Both the position numbers and the translations under genes were made by a program. A stretch of 54,404 nucleotides of DNA from Microbispora amethystogenes (GTDB taxonomy: Bacteria > Actinomycetota > Actinomycetes > Streptosporangiales > Streptosporangiaceae). Shown here one piece after another: positions 46,954-54,404 of this stretch (the first letter of the stretch is position 1; every line of letters begins with the position of its first letter). The stretch spans positions 1-54,404 of the forward strand of contig NZ_BOOB01000025.1 in NCBI RefSeq assembly GCF_016863015.1. Reading direction: 5' to 3'. The notes beneath the pieces are model-generated. The model saw only the letters and a list, made by a program, of their open reading frames with translations, did no database searches and was not told where the DNA came from.

Positions 46954-46984
46954 CGAAGCCCCCCGGAGGTCGCGGGGGGCTTCG
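46954..46984 (-). terminator. Terminator after the anti-sigma gene
   Basis: CGAAGCCCCCC (46954-46964) pairs with GGGGGGCTTCG (46974-46984), an 11-bp perfect stem with a nine-base loop. It lies between the anti-sigma stop at 47053 and the trxB promoter, so it insulates trxB from the sigM operon. Confidence 0.8.
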
Positions 46985-47052
46985 TCACTGCCGATGGTAC
47001 GGCTCGCGCCGTACGCCGTGCGCCGCCGGGTGAGGCCCGGAGCGGCGCCGGG

Positions 47053-48012
47053 TCACCTCCAGCTGGCCAGGCCCTCCGGCCGCAGGCGGCGGCACTCGGA
47101 GTCCACGACGACCACGCGTACGGCGTTGATGTTCTTGTCCTCCCAGAACGCCATGATCGTGGCCTCGTTGCCGTTGTACAGGGCCTTGTCGACCCCGATC
47201 GGCGTGCGGTCGAGCTCGGTGGAGAACTGCTTGACGCAGCTGTCGAGACCCTCGTCGCTCGAGGACGCGCCGTCCACGCCGGGGCCGACGCCGAAGTAGC
47301 CCAGCAGCGGCCCGCGCAGCTCCCGGCTGGTGTAGTTGTGGCCGCTGGCGTACGTCGAGTAGGTCAGCGCCTGCGCGCGGGTCTTCTCCGGGCTCTGGCT
47401 CGCGTCACCCTGGCTCAGCGCGGACTGCGCCTGCGTGCCGCCGCCGGACCAGAGCAGGCCGGTGGCGGCGACCCCGCCCCCGGCCACGACGACCGCCGCC
47501 GCCGCGGCGGCCACCGCGGGCATCGCCCACGCGCGCCGTCTGGCGGGCCTACGGCCCCCCGTACGCGTCCGGCGCCCGGCCGGTGTGATCGTCCCGTCGC
47601 CGGACACGACGCCCAGCGGCCCGGTCGCCGCGGCGACCGGCGCGAGCTCGGGCTCCGGCGCAGGCTCGGGTACGAGCTCCGGCCGCGGCGCCCCGGCAGG
47701 GACGATGGATTCGACCGGAGTCTCGACGGTCTCCCACGGCGCGTTCTCCCAGGGGGAGTCGCGCATGACGCGGTCCCAGTCCGGGGCCTCGGCGGCCAGC
47801 GCCTGGTCGATGCGCTTGGCGACGCCCAGAGGCATCGCCGGCACCGGCACGGCCGCCAGGACCTCGCGGACCGCGGCCAGGTCGGCGAGGCTCTCCCCGC
47901 AGGGGTCGCAGACCGCGAGGTGCTCGCGGACCCGCCGTGCCGTGGTTTCGTCGAGGAGACCCTCCGCAAGTTCGGCGAGAATCTCCAGGTCGTAGTGCGT
48001 GTCACCCGTCAC
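47053..48012 (-). CDS. Zinc-type anti-sigma factor (anti-SigM), 319 aa
   Basis: The N-terminal anti-sigma domain has the zinc motif His31-x3-Cys35-x2-Cys38 ('REHLAVCDPCGE'). A linker rich in Pro, Glu and Ala follows, then a basic stop region and one membrane helix ('AWAMPAVAAAAAAVVVAGGG', about 163-182). The extracytoplasmic C-terminal domain is about 130 residues, with two cysteines. The membrane anchor keeps SigM at the inner membrane until a signal releases it. The GTG at 48012 overlaps the sigM stop by 11 bases, so the two are made together. Signal unknown; neighbours point to envelope or redox stress. Confidence 0.9.
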   Translation of the reverse strand: MTGDTHYDLEILAELAEGLLDETTARRVREHLAVCDPCGESLADLAAVREVLAAVPVPAMPLGVAKRIDQALAAEAPDWDRVMRDSPWENAPWETVETPVESIVPAGAPRPELVPEPAPEPELAPVAAATGPLGVVSGDGTITPAGRRTRTGGRRPARRRAWAMPAVAAAAAAVVVAGGGVAATGLLWSGGGTQAQSALSQGDASQSPEKTRAQALTYSTYASGHNYTSRELRGPLLGYFGVGPGVDGASSSDEGLDSCVKQFSTELDRTPIGVDKALYNGNEATIMAFWEDKNINAVRVVVVDSECRRLRPEGLASWR

Positions 48013-48655
48013 GAAGTTCTGCTCCCTTCCCGGATGAGACGCGAGTGAGGTCTGATCGGTTCCGTAGGTGAGAAAGAATCGGGGCCAGTTTGGCGCGGCC
48101 CCGCGCGCAGCGGCTTTTCACCGTGCCGGGCGGAACGCCCAGGACCGCGGCGGCGTCGTCCACCGCGTAGCCCATCATGTCGACGAGCACGAGCGCGGCC
48201 CGCTGGTCGGGCGGCAGCAGCTTTAGGGCCGCCGTCACCTCCAGGGAGACCTCCCGCTCGCTCGACTGGTCGGTTGCCGGAGCCTCCCGCTCGGCGGCCT
48301 CGATGAGCTCGTCGTCGGCGACGGGCCGCACCGACTTGCGGCGCATCCGGTCGAGGCAGGCGTTCACCACGATGCGGTGCAGCCACGTCGTGACCGCCGC
48401 CTCGCCGCGGAAGCTGTCCGCCTTGCGGTACGCCGAGACGAACGCGTCCTGCACCGCGTCGGCGGCCTCGTCGGGATCGCCCAGCGTACGCAGGGCGACC
48501 GCCCACATCCGGTCGCGGTGCCGCCGGACGATCTCGCTGAACGCGTGGGGATCGCCGCCGAGATGGCGGGTCAGCAGATCGGCGTCGGACACAGCGTCGG
48601 ACACGGCGTGCCGCGCGTGCTCAGCCGTCGGGGGTGTGTCTGGTGGGGAGTTCAC
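48002..48655 (-). CDS. sigM: ECF RNA polymerase sigma factor SigM, 217 aa
   Basis: An extracytoplasmic-function sigma factor. Region 2 is seen in 'FSEIVRRHRDRMWAVALRTL' and 'DPDEAADAVQDAFVSAYRKA' with the '-10' part 'TTWLHRIVVNACLDRMRRK', and region 4 in 'LKLLPPDQRAALVLVDMMGY' followed by 'AAAVLGVPPGTVKSRCARGR'. It is in the SigM class because it heads the anti-sigma/trxB/trxA order conserved in actinobacteria. The GTG at 48655 lacks a strong ribosome binding site. It lies nine bases after the pseudokinase stop, so it can be read from the murJ side. Confidence 0.93.
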   Translation of the reverse strand: MNSPPDTPPTAEHARHAVSDAVSDADLLTRHLGGDPHAFSEIVRRHRDRMWAVALRTLGDPDEAADAVQDAFVSAYRKADSFRGEAAVTTWLHRIVVNACLDRMRRKSVRPVADDELIEAAEREAPATDQSSEREVSLEVTAALKLLPPDQRAALVLVDMMGYAVDDAAAVLGVPPGTVKSRCARGRAKLAPILSHLRNRSDLTRVSSGKGAELRDG

Positions 48656-48664
48656 AGGTCCCTG

Positions 48665-50179
48665 CTATGCCGATCCGGGGGAGTGCACCGTTACTTCGTA
48701 GATGGTGCCACGATACTTCCCGAGATAGGGCGGAAGCCGGGTGAACCAGATCAAAACGTACTGACCCGTGGTGGCCTTGCTCGGGGTGAGCGTGACCGTG
48801 CCCGAGGCGCCCTTCGCCTCCGCGACGGTCTTGAGCGAGCCGAGATCCGCCGCGTCGCCCACCTTGAGCTGCACGGTCGCGCCGGCGGAGTCGCCCAGGG
48901 AGACGGCCACGTCGGCGATCGGGACCGGCTTGCCCATGTCGAGGATGAGCCCGACCCCGTCCTTGAGCCCGCCCAGGTCCGCGCCGAGGTAGCTGTCGGT
49001 GTGCCACTCGGTGGACGGCTTGCCGTCGACGGCGAGGCCGGCGATCTCCGGCTTCTCCGCGCCGTCGCCCAGGGGGTCGAACCCGGTCGCGCTCACCGGC
49101 TTGACGGCGACCGGCTTGGCCGTGGGGGAAGGCGACTCGGCGACGTCCGGCTGCGTGACCCGCGGGGTGTTGCCGAGGTTCTTGCCCACCGTCCAGGCGC
49201 CGACCCCGACGGCCGCCATCACGAGCAGCACGATGACGGTCAGCAGGATCCTGCTCGCCGCGCCGGTCTGCGGACGCGGCGGCTGCGGATGCTGATGCTG
49301 ATGCTGATGCTGCATCGGCCTCTGCGGCGGCATCGTGGTCACGCCCATGCCCATGCCGTCGGGCGCCTCGGAGCGCAGGTTCAGCGCGGGCGGGGCGGTG
49401 TTGACCGGGACCGGCGTCGGACGCGGCACCTCGGCGAGGGCCTCGGCCACCTCGGCCGGGGTCGTCAGCGGAGGCTGGCCCCGCCTCGGCTCCTGCAGCA
49501 GGGCCCGGCAGGTGATGGCGTCGAGATAACCCGGCACACCGGCGGTGACCTGCCGGGGCGTGCAGACCTTGCCGTCGTCGAGGGGCGCGGAGGGCAGGCC
49601 GCAGTCGGACTCGCCCGGCCAGTGTCCGGTCAGCGCGGCGTACAGCAGGCGGCCCAGCCCCTCGGCGTCCTCGCGGGCGGGTTCCTCGCTGCGGAGGTCG
49701 AGGATCGCGGCGTCGACGGCGAGCCCGAGGAGCTTGACCGTCCCGCCGCTCGTCCAGACCAGGCGGCCGGGGGTGAGATGGAGATGGGTGAGGCCCGCCG
49801 CGTGGGCGTGCGCCAGCGCCTCGGCGGCCTCGGCCACCAGGGCGGCGCCACGCTCGGGGTCGACCGGCCCGCTCTCCAGCAGGTCGAGCAGCGAATCACC
49901 GCTGACCCACTCGCTCACGACGTACGCCGTGCCGTCCTCGTCGGCCGCGTCGAAGACCTGGGTGAGACGCGGGTCGGTCAGCCGGCTCGCCACCCGGGCG
50001 GCCGTGACGACCTCGGTGACCCGCGGGAAGTCCGGCGCGAACGTGTGGACGGCGACCGGCCGGGCGAGGATCTCGTCCAGCGCCTTCCACAGGGTCGCGC
50101 CCGCGGACTCGTGGACCCGGTCCTCCAGGCGGAACCGGTCCGCCAGCCGGGTCCCCGGTTCGACCGTGGACATGCTCAT
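48665..50179 (-). CDS. Transmembrane pseudokinase with extracytoplasmic sugar-binding-like domain, 504 aa
   Basis: The N-terminal 250 residues have a Ser/Thr-kinase fold but lack catalytic residues: the ATP-binding Lys is His45 (in 'ARPVAVHTF'), the HRD is replaced ('THLHLTPGRLVW'), and the DFG region reads 'VKLLGLAVD'. A Pro-rich segment with a His-Gln repeat follows (HQHQHQHQ). One membrane helix (about 295-318, 'LTVIVLLVMAAVGVGAWTVG') is followed by an extracytoplasmic beta-rich domain of the discoidin-like type near residues 350-504. In M. tuberculosis the MurJ homologue carries a fused pseudokinase and such an ectodomain; here the pseudokinase is a separate gene beside murJ. Two ATGs (50179 and 50173) are possible starts. 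Confidence 0.88.
   Translation of the reverse strand: MSMSTVEPGTRLADRFRLEDRVHESAGATLWKALDEILARPVAVHTFAPDFPRVTEVVTAARVASRLTDPRLTQVFDAADEDGTAYVVSEWVSGDSLLDLLESGPVDPERGAALVAEAAEALAHAHAAGLTHLHLTPGRLVWTSGGTVKLLGLAVDAAILDLRSEEPAREDAEGLGRLLYAALTGHWPGESDCGLPSAPLDDGKVCTPRQVTAGVPGYLDAITCRALLQEPRRGQPPLTTPAEVAEALAEVPRPTPVPVNTAPPALNLRSEAPDGMGMGVTTMPPQRPMQHQHQHQHPQPPRPQTGAASRILLTVIVLLVMAAVGVGAWTVGKNLGNTPRVTQPDVAESPSPTAKPVAVKPVSATGFDPLGDGAEKPEIAGLAVDGKPSTEWHTDSYLGADLGGLKDGVGLILDMGKPVPIADVAVSLGDSAGATVQLKVGDAADLGSLKTVAEAKGASGTVTLTPSKATTGQYVLIWFTRLPPYLGKYRGTIYEVTVHSPGSA
49288..49311. repeat. Hexamer tandem repeat (GATGCT)x4
   Basis: Four exact GATGCT units lie inside the pseudokinase gene, and encode the His-Gln repeat just before the membrane helix. 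Such short repeats may vary in copy number between strains. Confidence 0.8.
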
Positions 50180-50564
50180 GCGGCCGCCCCGCTCCGCGGC
50201 CTGTCGGCATGCATCAGCCGATGCCGGGTGGTTCCGCCCACGCCTTCCCGCTTCCGCTCGCCGATCCTGACTCCAGGTCGCGCCCCCGGGATCTCGTGCC
50301 TGCCGCGGCACCGGACGGAGCACCGCCGGGCCGGATGTCTCCGGTAGGGCAAGATCCGCGGGACGTTTCGCTGGAAGGTGTATCAAAAGTGATGCCCTGC
50401 CGCGCCGAATCCCACCGGATTCCCGCTCGCAACGGACGCCGCTTCATCAACACTCCCTGGCGCACCATGCTAGTGCCGTGCCGCTTGTGCCCGCCTTCCC
50501 GATTGAAGACGTCCGAACCGGACTTCTGGGTTACCTTCGAGTTGCCGCTTGGTCGTGAGAACTC
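50180..50564. other. Gap between pseudokinase and murJ genes
   Basis: The 385 bases contain no recognised gene. A minus-strand open frame (50214-50468) has no family match and no clear ribosome binding site, so I do not call it. The stretch is less GC-rich near 50,380-50,560 and may hold a promoter for the pseudokinase-sigM genes. Confidence 0.5.
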
Positions 50565-52163
50565 CTACCGTCCTACCCTGCCCGCCACGAGTCCAATGAT
50601 GGAACGGACCTCGGGAACCCGCAGCCGGTGCGCGGCCAGCATGTAGAGCATCAGTCCGGCCCCGCCGCCGACGGCGAGCACGACGGCCGAGCTCACCGGC
50701 GTGATCGCGGTGAGCTCCCGGGCCAGCCACAGCACCGCCAGCGCGAGCGCGGCGGCCGGGATCGCCGCCGCGTACATCCGGCCCAGGCCGGCGGTGACCT
50801 CCCGGCCGGAGAGGCCGCCGATCTTCCGGCTCGCCAGCACCCACGCGACGCCGCAGAGCACGACGTACGTGGCCAGGTAGGCGAAGGCCATGCCGATGAC
50901 GACGTATCGGTCGGGCAGCGTGAAGTACGCGACCAGGCTGAGCGTCGCGTTGATGGCCACGTTCACCGCCGCCATGATCGCGGGCGTGCGGGTGTCGCCG
51001 AAGCTGTAGAAGACCCGCAGCAGGAGCTGGAAGACCGAGAACGGCACCAGGGCCAGGCCGAACACCTGGAGGACGTGGCCGATGTAGATCGCGTTCGCCG
51101 TCGTCATGTGGCCCCACGAGAAGATCAGCGTGGTGACCGCCGGGCCGAGCACCATCAGCAGCAGGCTCGCCGGGACGATGACGGACGAGACCAGCCGCAC
51201 CGCCGAGGCGAACTCCGTGCGCACCTCGTCCAGCCTGCCCTCGGCGACGGACCGGCTCATCCGCGGCAGCATCGCGGTGATCACCGACACCGCGATGATC
51301 CCGTACGGGAGCTGGAAGAGCTGGAACGCGTACGCCCAGGCGCTGTTGCCGGCGCCCGGCGCCCGGTCGCCCGCACCGGTGGCGAGCTTGGTGGTGACCC
51401 AGAACCCGATCTGGGTGATGCCGGTGTAGCCGAACGTCCACACGGCGGCCCTGGCCGCCTCTCCGAGCCCGGTGCCGCGCAGCCCGAAGCGGGGCCGGAA
51501 CCGGAACCCGGCCCGGTGCAACGCGATCACCAGCACGATCGCCTGGGCCACGATGCCCGCGGTGGTGCCGAGGCCGAGGAGCGTGAGGTCGCGCTCGCTC
51601 ACCTTCTCGATGTCGGACGACCCGACGGCGTAGTAGGCGGCCAGGACGCCCATGACCACGATGTTGTTCAGCACCGGCGCCCACATCGGGGCGGCGAACC
51701 TGTCCCGCGTGTTGAGGATCGCCCCCGCCAGCGAGCCGACCCCGAAGAACGCGATCTGCGGCAGCATGAACCTGGCCAGCGTGGCGGCGACCTCCACCTT
51801 GTCCTCGGTCCAGTTCGAGGCGGTGTAGAGCTCCATGATCGGCTTGGCCAGCAGCACGCCGAGCAGCGCGACGGCCGTCAGCACCACCACCGCCAGCGTC
51901 ATCAGCCGCTGCTCGAACGCCTGGCCCCCGTCCGGGTCACGGTGCTGCGCCCGGACGATCACCGGCACGACCACGCTGCTCAACACGCCCTGGAGCAACA
52001 GGTCGAGCAGGATGTAGGGAATCATGTAGGCCGCGTTGTAGGCGTCGCCGAGGGCGAAGGTGCCGATGGCCGCGGCGAGCATCGCCGTCCGGACGAAGCC
52101 GGTGAGCCGCGAGACCATCGTCCCGGCCGCCATGATCGCGCTGGCTCGCAGCATCCTGCTCAT
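50565..52163 (-). CDS. murJ: Lipid II flippase MurJ (MviN), 532 aa
   Basis: MurJ moves lipid II across the inner membrane for peptidoglycan synthesis. Its fourteen membrane helices are spread over the length, and family motifs are present: 'SRLTGFVRTAMLAAAIGTFA' near residues 17-36, 'LLLQGVLSSVVVPVIV', and 'LPRMSRSVAEGRLDEV' near 270-285. The start is ATG at 52163, with AAGGA five bases before it; a GTG at 52181 is less well placed. No pseudokinase is fused at its C-terminus, unlike in mycobacteria. It is followed by the separate pseudokinase gene after a 385-base gap, and preceded by the DUF6049 gene with 73 bases between. Confidence 0.96.
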   Translation of the reverse strand: MSRMLRASAIMAAGTMVSRLTGFVRTAMLAAAIGTFALGDAYNAAYMIPYILLDLLLQGVLSSVVVPVIVRAQHRDPDGGQAFEQRLMTLAVVVLTAVALLGVLLAKPIMELYTASNWTEDKVEVAATLARFMLPQIAFFGVGSLAGAILNTRDRFAAPMWAPVLNNIVVMGVLAAYYAVGSSDIEKVSERDLTLLGLGTTAGIVAQAIVLVIALHRAGFRFRPRFGLRGTGLGEAARAAVWTFGYTGITQIGFWVTTKLATGAGDRAPGAGNSAWAYAFQLFQLPYGIIAVSVITAMLPRMSRSVAEGRLDEVRTEFASAVRLVSSVIVPASLLLMVLGPAVTTLIFSWGHMTTANAIYIGHVLQVFGLALVPFSVFQLLLRVFYSFGDTRTPAIMAAVNVAINATLSLVAYFTLPDRYVVIGMAFAYLATYVVLCGVAWVLASRKIGGLSGREVTAGLGRMYAAAIPAAALALAVLWLARELTAITPVSSAVVLAVGGGAGLMLYMLAAHRLRVPEVRSIIGLVAGRVGR

Positions 52164-52236
52164 GGATGTCCTTCGGGTCACGACGGCCGCGCTCGCACGG
52201 CCGCCTCACTCGGGGTGGGCCGGACCAGGGGTCCGC

Positions 52237-54404
52237 CTACGGTGACTGCGTCCGCTCGGCCGGGACGGCGTCCGGCCGGTCCTCCGGCGGGCCCCCGCCG
52301 GCGGTGGTGCCGTCGAACGGGAACGCCCTCCTCGACCTGCGGCGCAGGACGCGCATCACCACGGCGGCGAGCATGATGACCAGGGCCGCCCCGACGATGA
52401 CGACGGCGATGCCGGTGTAGCCCGTCGCGCGCACGACGACCCGCACGGCGTTGCCGTACGCCACGTCGCCGTCGGTGAGGAGCTGCACCGAGATGCTCGC
52501 CTCGCCGCCCCCGCCGCGTACGATCACCGGCACGTTGACGAGCTGGCTCCGGCCGGCGAGGACCCTGGTCGGCTGGGTCCGGTAGGTCCCGTCGGGCGCG
52601 TCGATCGCGAGGCGGGACTTGTTCCCCGAGGTGACCCGGATCCTGATCTCGATGTCCTCGTCCAGGTTGTTGGCCACGCTGACCGGCACCTGGCCGTTGC
52701 TCCCCGCCACCGAGCGCGGGCTGTCGAGCACGGACACGCCGGTGATGCGCTGGTCGATCGTCTCCTTCACCCGCTGCGCGAAGGAGGCGGCCCGCTTGGC
52801 GTCACCCCGGAAGGACGCCGAGGCCAGCCGGAGTATCGCGGCGTGGAAGAGGTCGGTGTGCTCCACCGTGACGGTGGCGGCGGCCTCCGCCTTGCGCTCC
52901 AGCTTCCGTACGGTCGCGAGATGGGAGCGGCTCAGCTCCGACTGGCGGTCGCGCTCGGTGTAGGCCAGGTCGTCCCGCGGCGCCTCGCCCCGCCCCGGCG
53001 TCACCGAGTCGAGTGAGGTCATGCGCAGCCAGGGGGCGGCCGAGGCGGCCTGGAGGAGGCCGGAGACGAACGCGGGGTCGGGCGTCCACAGATGCGAGCC
53101 GGGCACCGCGATCACGGTGGGCGACGACGTCTTCGCCGATCCGGTCGATCCGCCCGGCCCGCCCTGTGTTGACTGGTTTGGTTGGGCCGACCGGTCCGGC
53201 AGGCCCGGCTGCGCGTTCGCGCGCTCGAAGGCGATCATCGCGGTCTCGGCGAGGAACCGCTGCCGGGCCAGCATCGCCGCGCCGGGGGCCGAGACGTTCC
53301 CGCCGAGGACGGCGCTGAGCGTGGGGTCGGCGAGCAGCGCGGTCAGCGGCTTGTCCGCCACGGAGTAGAGCGTGGCCGCGCCGTCGGGGGTGACCGGAGT
53401 GGACGTGAACGCCGCCGGGTCGTCCGGCGCCGGGGCCCTGACCGGCAGCGAGTCCCCGGACAGCAGCACGGACGTCACGCCCGAGATCGCCAGTTCGTCC
53501 AGGGTGTCCCGGTCGATCCGGCCGCCGGCCGGCCAGGCCGTGCTGCCGTGGATCTCCCGGCCGAGCACCTCGCTCGCGAGCGCGGCCCCGCGCTGCACCG
53601 ACGCCGCGGCCTGCTTGTCGAGGCCGAAGTGGACCAGCGCGGTCATGTCCGGATCGGCGTACGGCGTGGCCACGACGGGCTTGCCGGTCAGCGCGCCGCG
53701 CAGGCCGTTCAGCCACTGGCCCGCGGCCGGGTCGGCCTCCTTGCGCACGCCGCGCACGCTCCGCGCGCCGGCGGACAGGACGCGGACGTCGTCGAGCAGG
53801 GCGGGGTCGACGAACCAGGTGACCTTGTCCCCGGTGTCCTGGGCGGTCTGGAGCAGCGCCGCCAGGCGGCCGGACGCGAGCGACGGGGACAGGTCGTCGT
53901 CCATGAACGTCGCGTCGTCGGCGCGGTGCGGCCGGTCCACCAGGGGGAGGGCGAGCGCCAGCTTCACCTTGGGGATCTGCTCGCCCTTCGGGGCGTACGT
54001 CAGGAAGGTGCGCTCGATCGCGATCCGCTGACCGGTCGCCGCGTCGGTCACCTCGACCGCGAAGGGATAGACGCCCGCCTGGGACATCCTCAGGTCCTGG
54101 GGCGTCACGGTGAACCGGAAGGGCAGCTTGCCCGCCTGGTCGAGCGGCGTGGCCTGGACCTTGGTGTTGTAGTTGGAGGGGGCGTATCCCTGCTCGGACA
54201 GGTAGGCCGCCATCTCGTTCCGCGAGGCGAGCGGCCGGTTCGGCGAGTAGCGCACCATGACCTTCACGTAGGAACCCGGTGTGCCGGCGACGGTGCCCGA
54301 GATCGTCACGGGGGCGACGGCGTCGCGGAGGACCTCCGGCGTGATCTCGTTCACGACCAGCGGATCGGCCGGAGCGGCGGCGGCCGCGACGGGACCCGCC
54401 GGTA
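52237..54404 (-). CDS. DUF6049 membrane-anchored protein, N-terminus beyond window (partial, 722 residues seen)
   Basis: The reading frame stays open to the right edge of the window, so the start and signal peptide lie outside. The visible part has an N-terminal Ig-like beta region ('VAPVTISGTVAGTPGSYVKV'), a large extracytoplasmic domain with 'LALALPLVDRPHRADDATF' and 'STAWPAGGRIDRDTLDELA', then a beta-rich domain. A single C-terminal membrane helix ('GIAVVIVGAALVIMLAAVVM') and a short basic cytosolic tail follow. The family (DUF6049) sits beside murJ in actinobacteria, with a probable envelope role and no known activity. It ends 73 bases before the murJ start. Confidence 0.88.
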   Translation of the reverse strand, partial: PAGPVAAAAAPADPLVVNEITPEVLRDAVAPVTISGTVAGTPGSYVKVMVRYSPNRPLASRNEMAAYLSEQGYAPSNYNTKVQATPLDQAGKLPFRFTVTPQDLRMSQAGVYPFAVEVTDAATGQRIAIERTFLTYAPKGEQIPKVKLALALPLVDRPHRADDATFMDDDLSPSLASGRLAALLQTAQDTGDKVTWFVDPALLDDVRVLSAGARSVRGVRKEADPAAGQWLNGLRGALTGKPVVATPYADPDMTALVHFGLDKQAAASVQRGAALASEVLGREIHGSTAWPAGGRIDRDTLDELAISGVTSVLLSGDSLPVRAPAPDDPAAFTSTPVTPDGAATLYSVADKPLTALLADPTLSAVLGGNVSAPGAAMLARQRFLAETAMIAFERANAQPGLPDRSAQPNQSTQGGPGGSTGSAKTSSPTVIAVPGSHLWTPDPAFVSGLLQAASAAPWLRMTSLDSVTPGRGEAPRDDLAYTERDRQSELSRSHLATVRKLERKAEAAATVTVEHTDLFHAAILRLASASFRGDAKRAASFAQRVKETIDQRITGVSVLDSPRSVAGSNGQVPVSVANNLDEDIEIRIRVTSGNKSRLAIDAPDGTYRTQPTRVLAGRSQLVNVPVIVRGGGGEASISVQLLTDGDVAYGNAVRVVVRATGYTGIAVVIVGAALVIMLAAVVMRVLRRRSRRAFPFDGTTAGGGPPEDRPDAVPAERTQSP

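Noticed and set aside
50214..50468. 84-codon open frame between the pseudokinase and murJ
   Set aside because: No family match, low-complexity Ser/Gly content and no clear ribosome binding site.

Overview
The window is high-GC actinobacterial DNA around the chromosomal replication origin, with a large foreign island on its left side. Gene content and order (dnaN-gnd-recF-dciA-gyrB-gyrA-DUF3566-tRNA-Ile on one side of dnaA; rpmH-rnpA-yidD-yidC-jag-rsmG-parA-parB on the other; then sigM-trxB-trxA and murJ with a separate pseudokinase) fit a filamentous actinomycete, most likely Streptosporangiales. That placement is inferred from content and order only.

Positions 1 to about 22,930 are a conjugative-type island whose left end lies outside the window. 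It holds three small cargo genes (288-2553), a 1082-residue NACHT NTPase of the type used in phage defence (2738-5986), a small secreted protein, and a leftward type IV secretion operon (17183 to 7098). That operon runs sigma-like/pilin fusion, VirB6-like channel protein, PrgI protein, VirB4 ATPase, VirD4-like coupling ATPase, replication-relaxation protein and NlpC/P60 peptidoglycan hydrolase. A divergent pair, an orphan DNA methyltransferase and an excisionase-like HTH protein, follows at 17538-18736. Where an integrase would be expected there is a decayed IS256-family transposase. Next come a class III nucleotidyl-cyclase-like gene coupled to a membrane protein gene, some coding debris, and a coiled-coil gene with two apparent compensating frameshifts. 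The island stops at the 3' end of tRNA-Ile(GAT), a usual integration target. No relaxase or integrase is visible in the window.

Positions 22,933 to 36,400 are the origin region. oriC (32,829-33,351) sits between dnaN and dnaA and carries many DnaA boxes. The leftward genes supply initiation and supercoiling (dnaA, dnaN, recF, dciA, gyrB, gyrA). The rightward genes supply L34, RNase P protein, and the YidD/YidC/Jag membrane insertion and RNA-binding group. Further DnaA-box-like sites lie upstream of dnaA and, unusually, inside the dnaA linker coding sequence.

Positions 38,000 to 45,400 carry rsmG, parA, parB and three parS sites. One parS is within parA codons and two flank a VOC-family gene. 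Then come a Ddl-type D-Ala-D-Ala ligase, a PLP aminotransferase and a GNAT acetyltransferase. Positions 45,486 to 54,404 hold the leftward cell-envelope and redox cluster: a DUF6049 membrane protein (cut by the right edge), MurJ lipid II flippase, an extracytoplasmic-domain pseudokinase, SigM with its zinc anti-sigma factor, then a terminator, a SigR-type promoter, and trxB-trxA.
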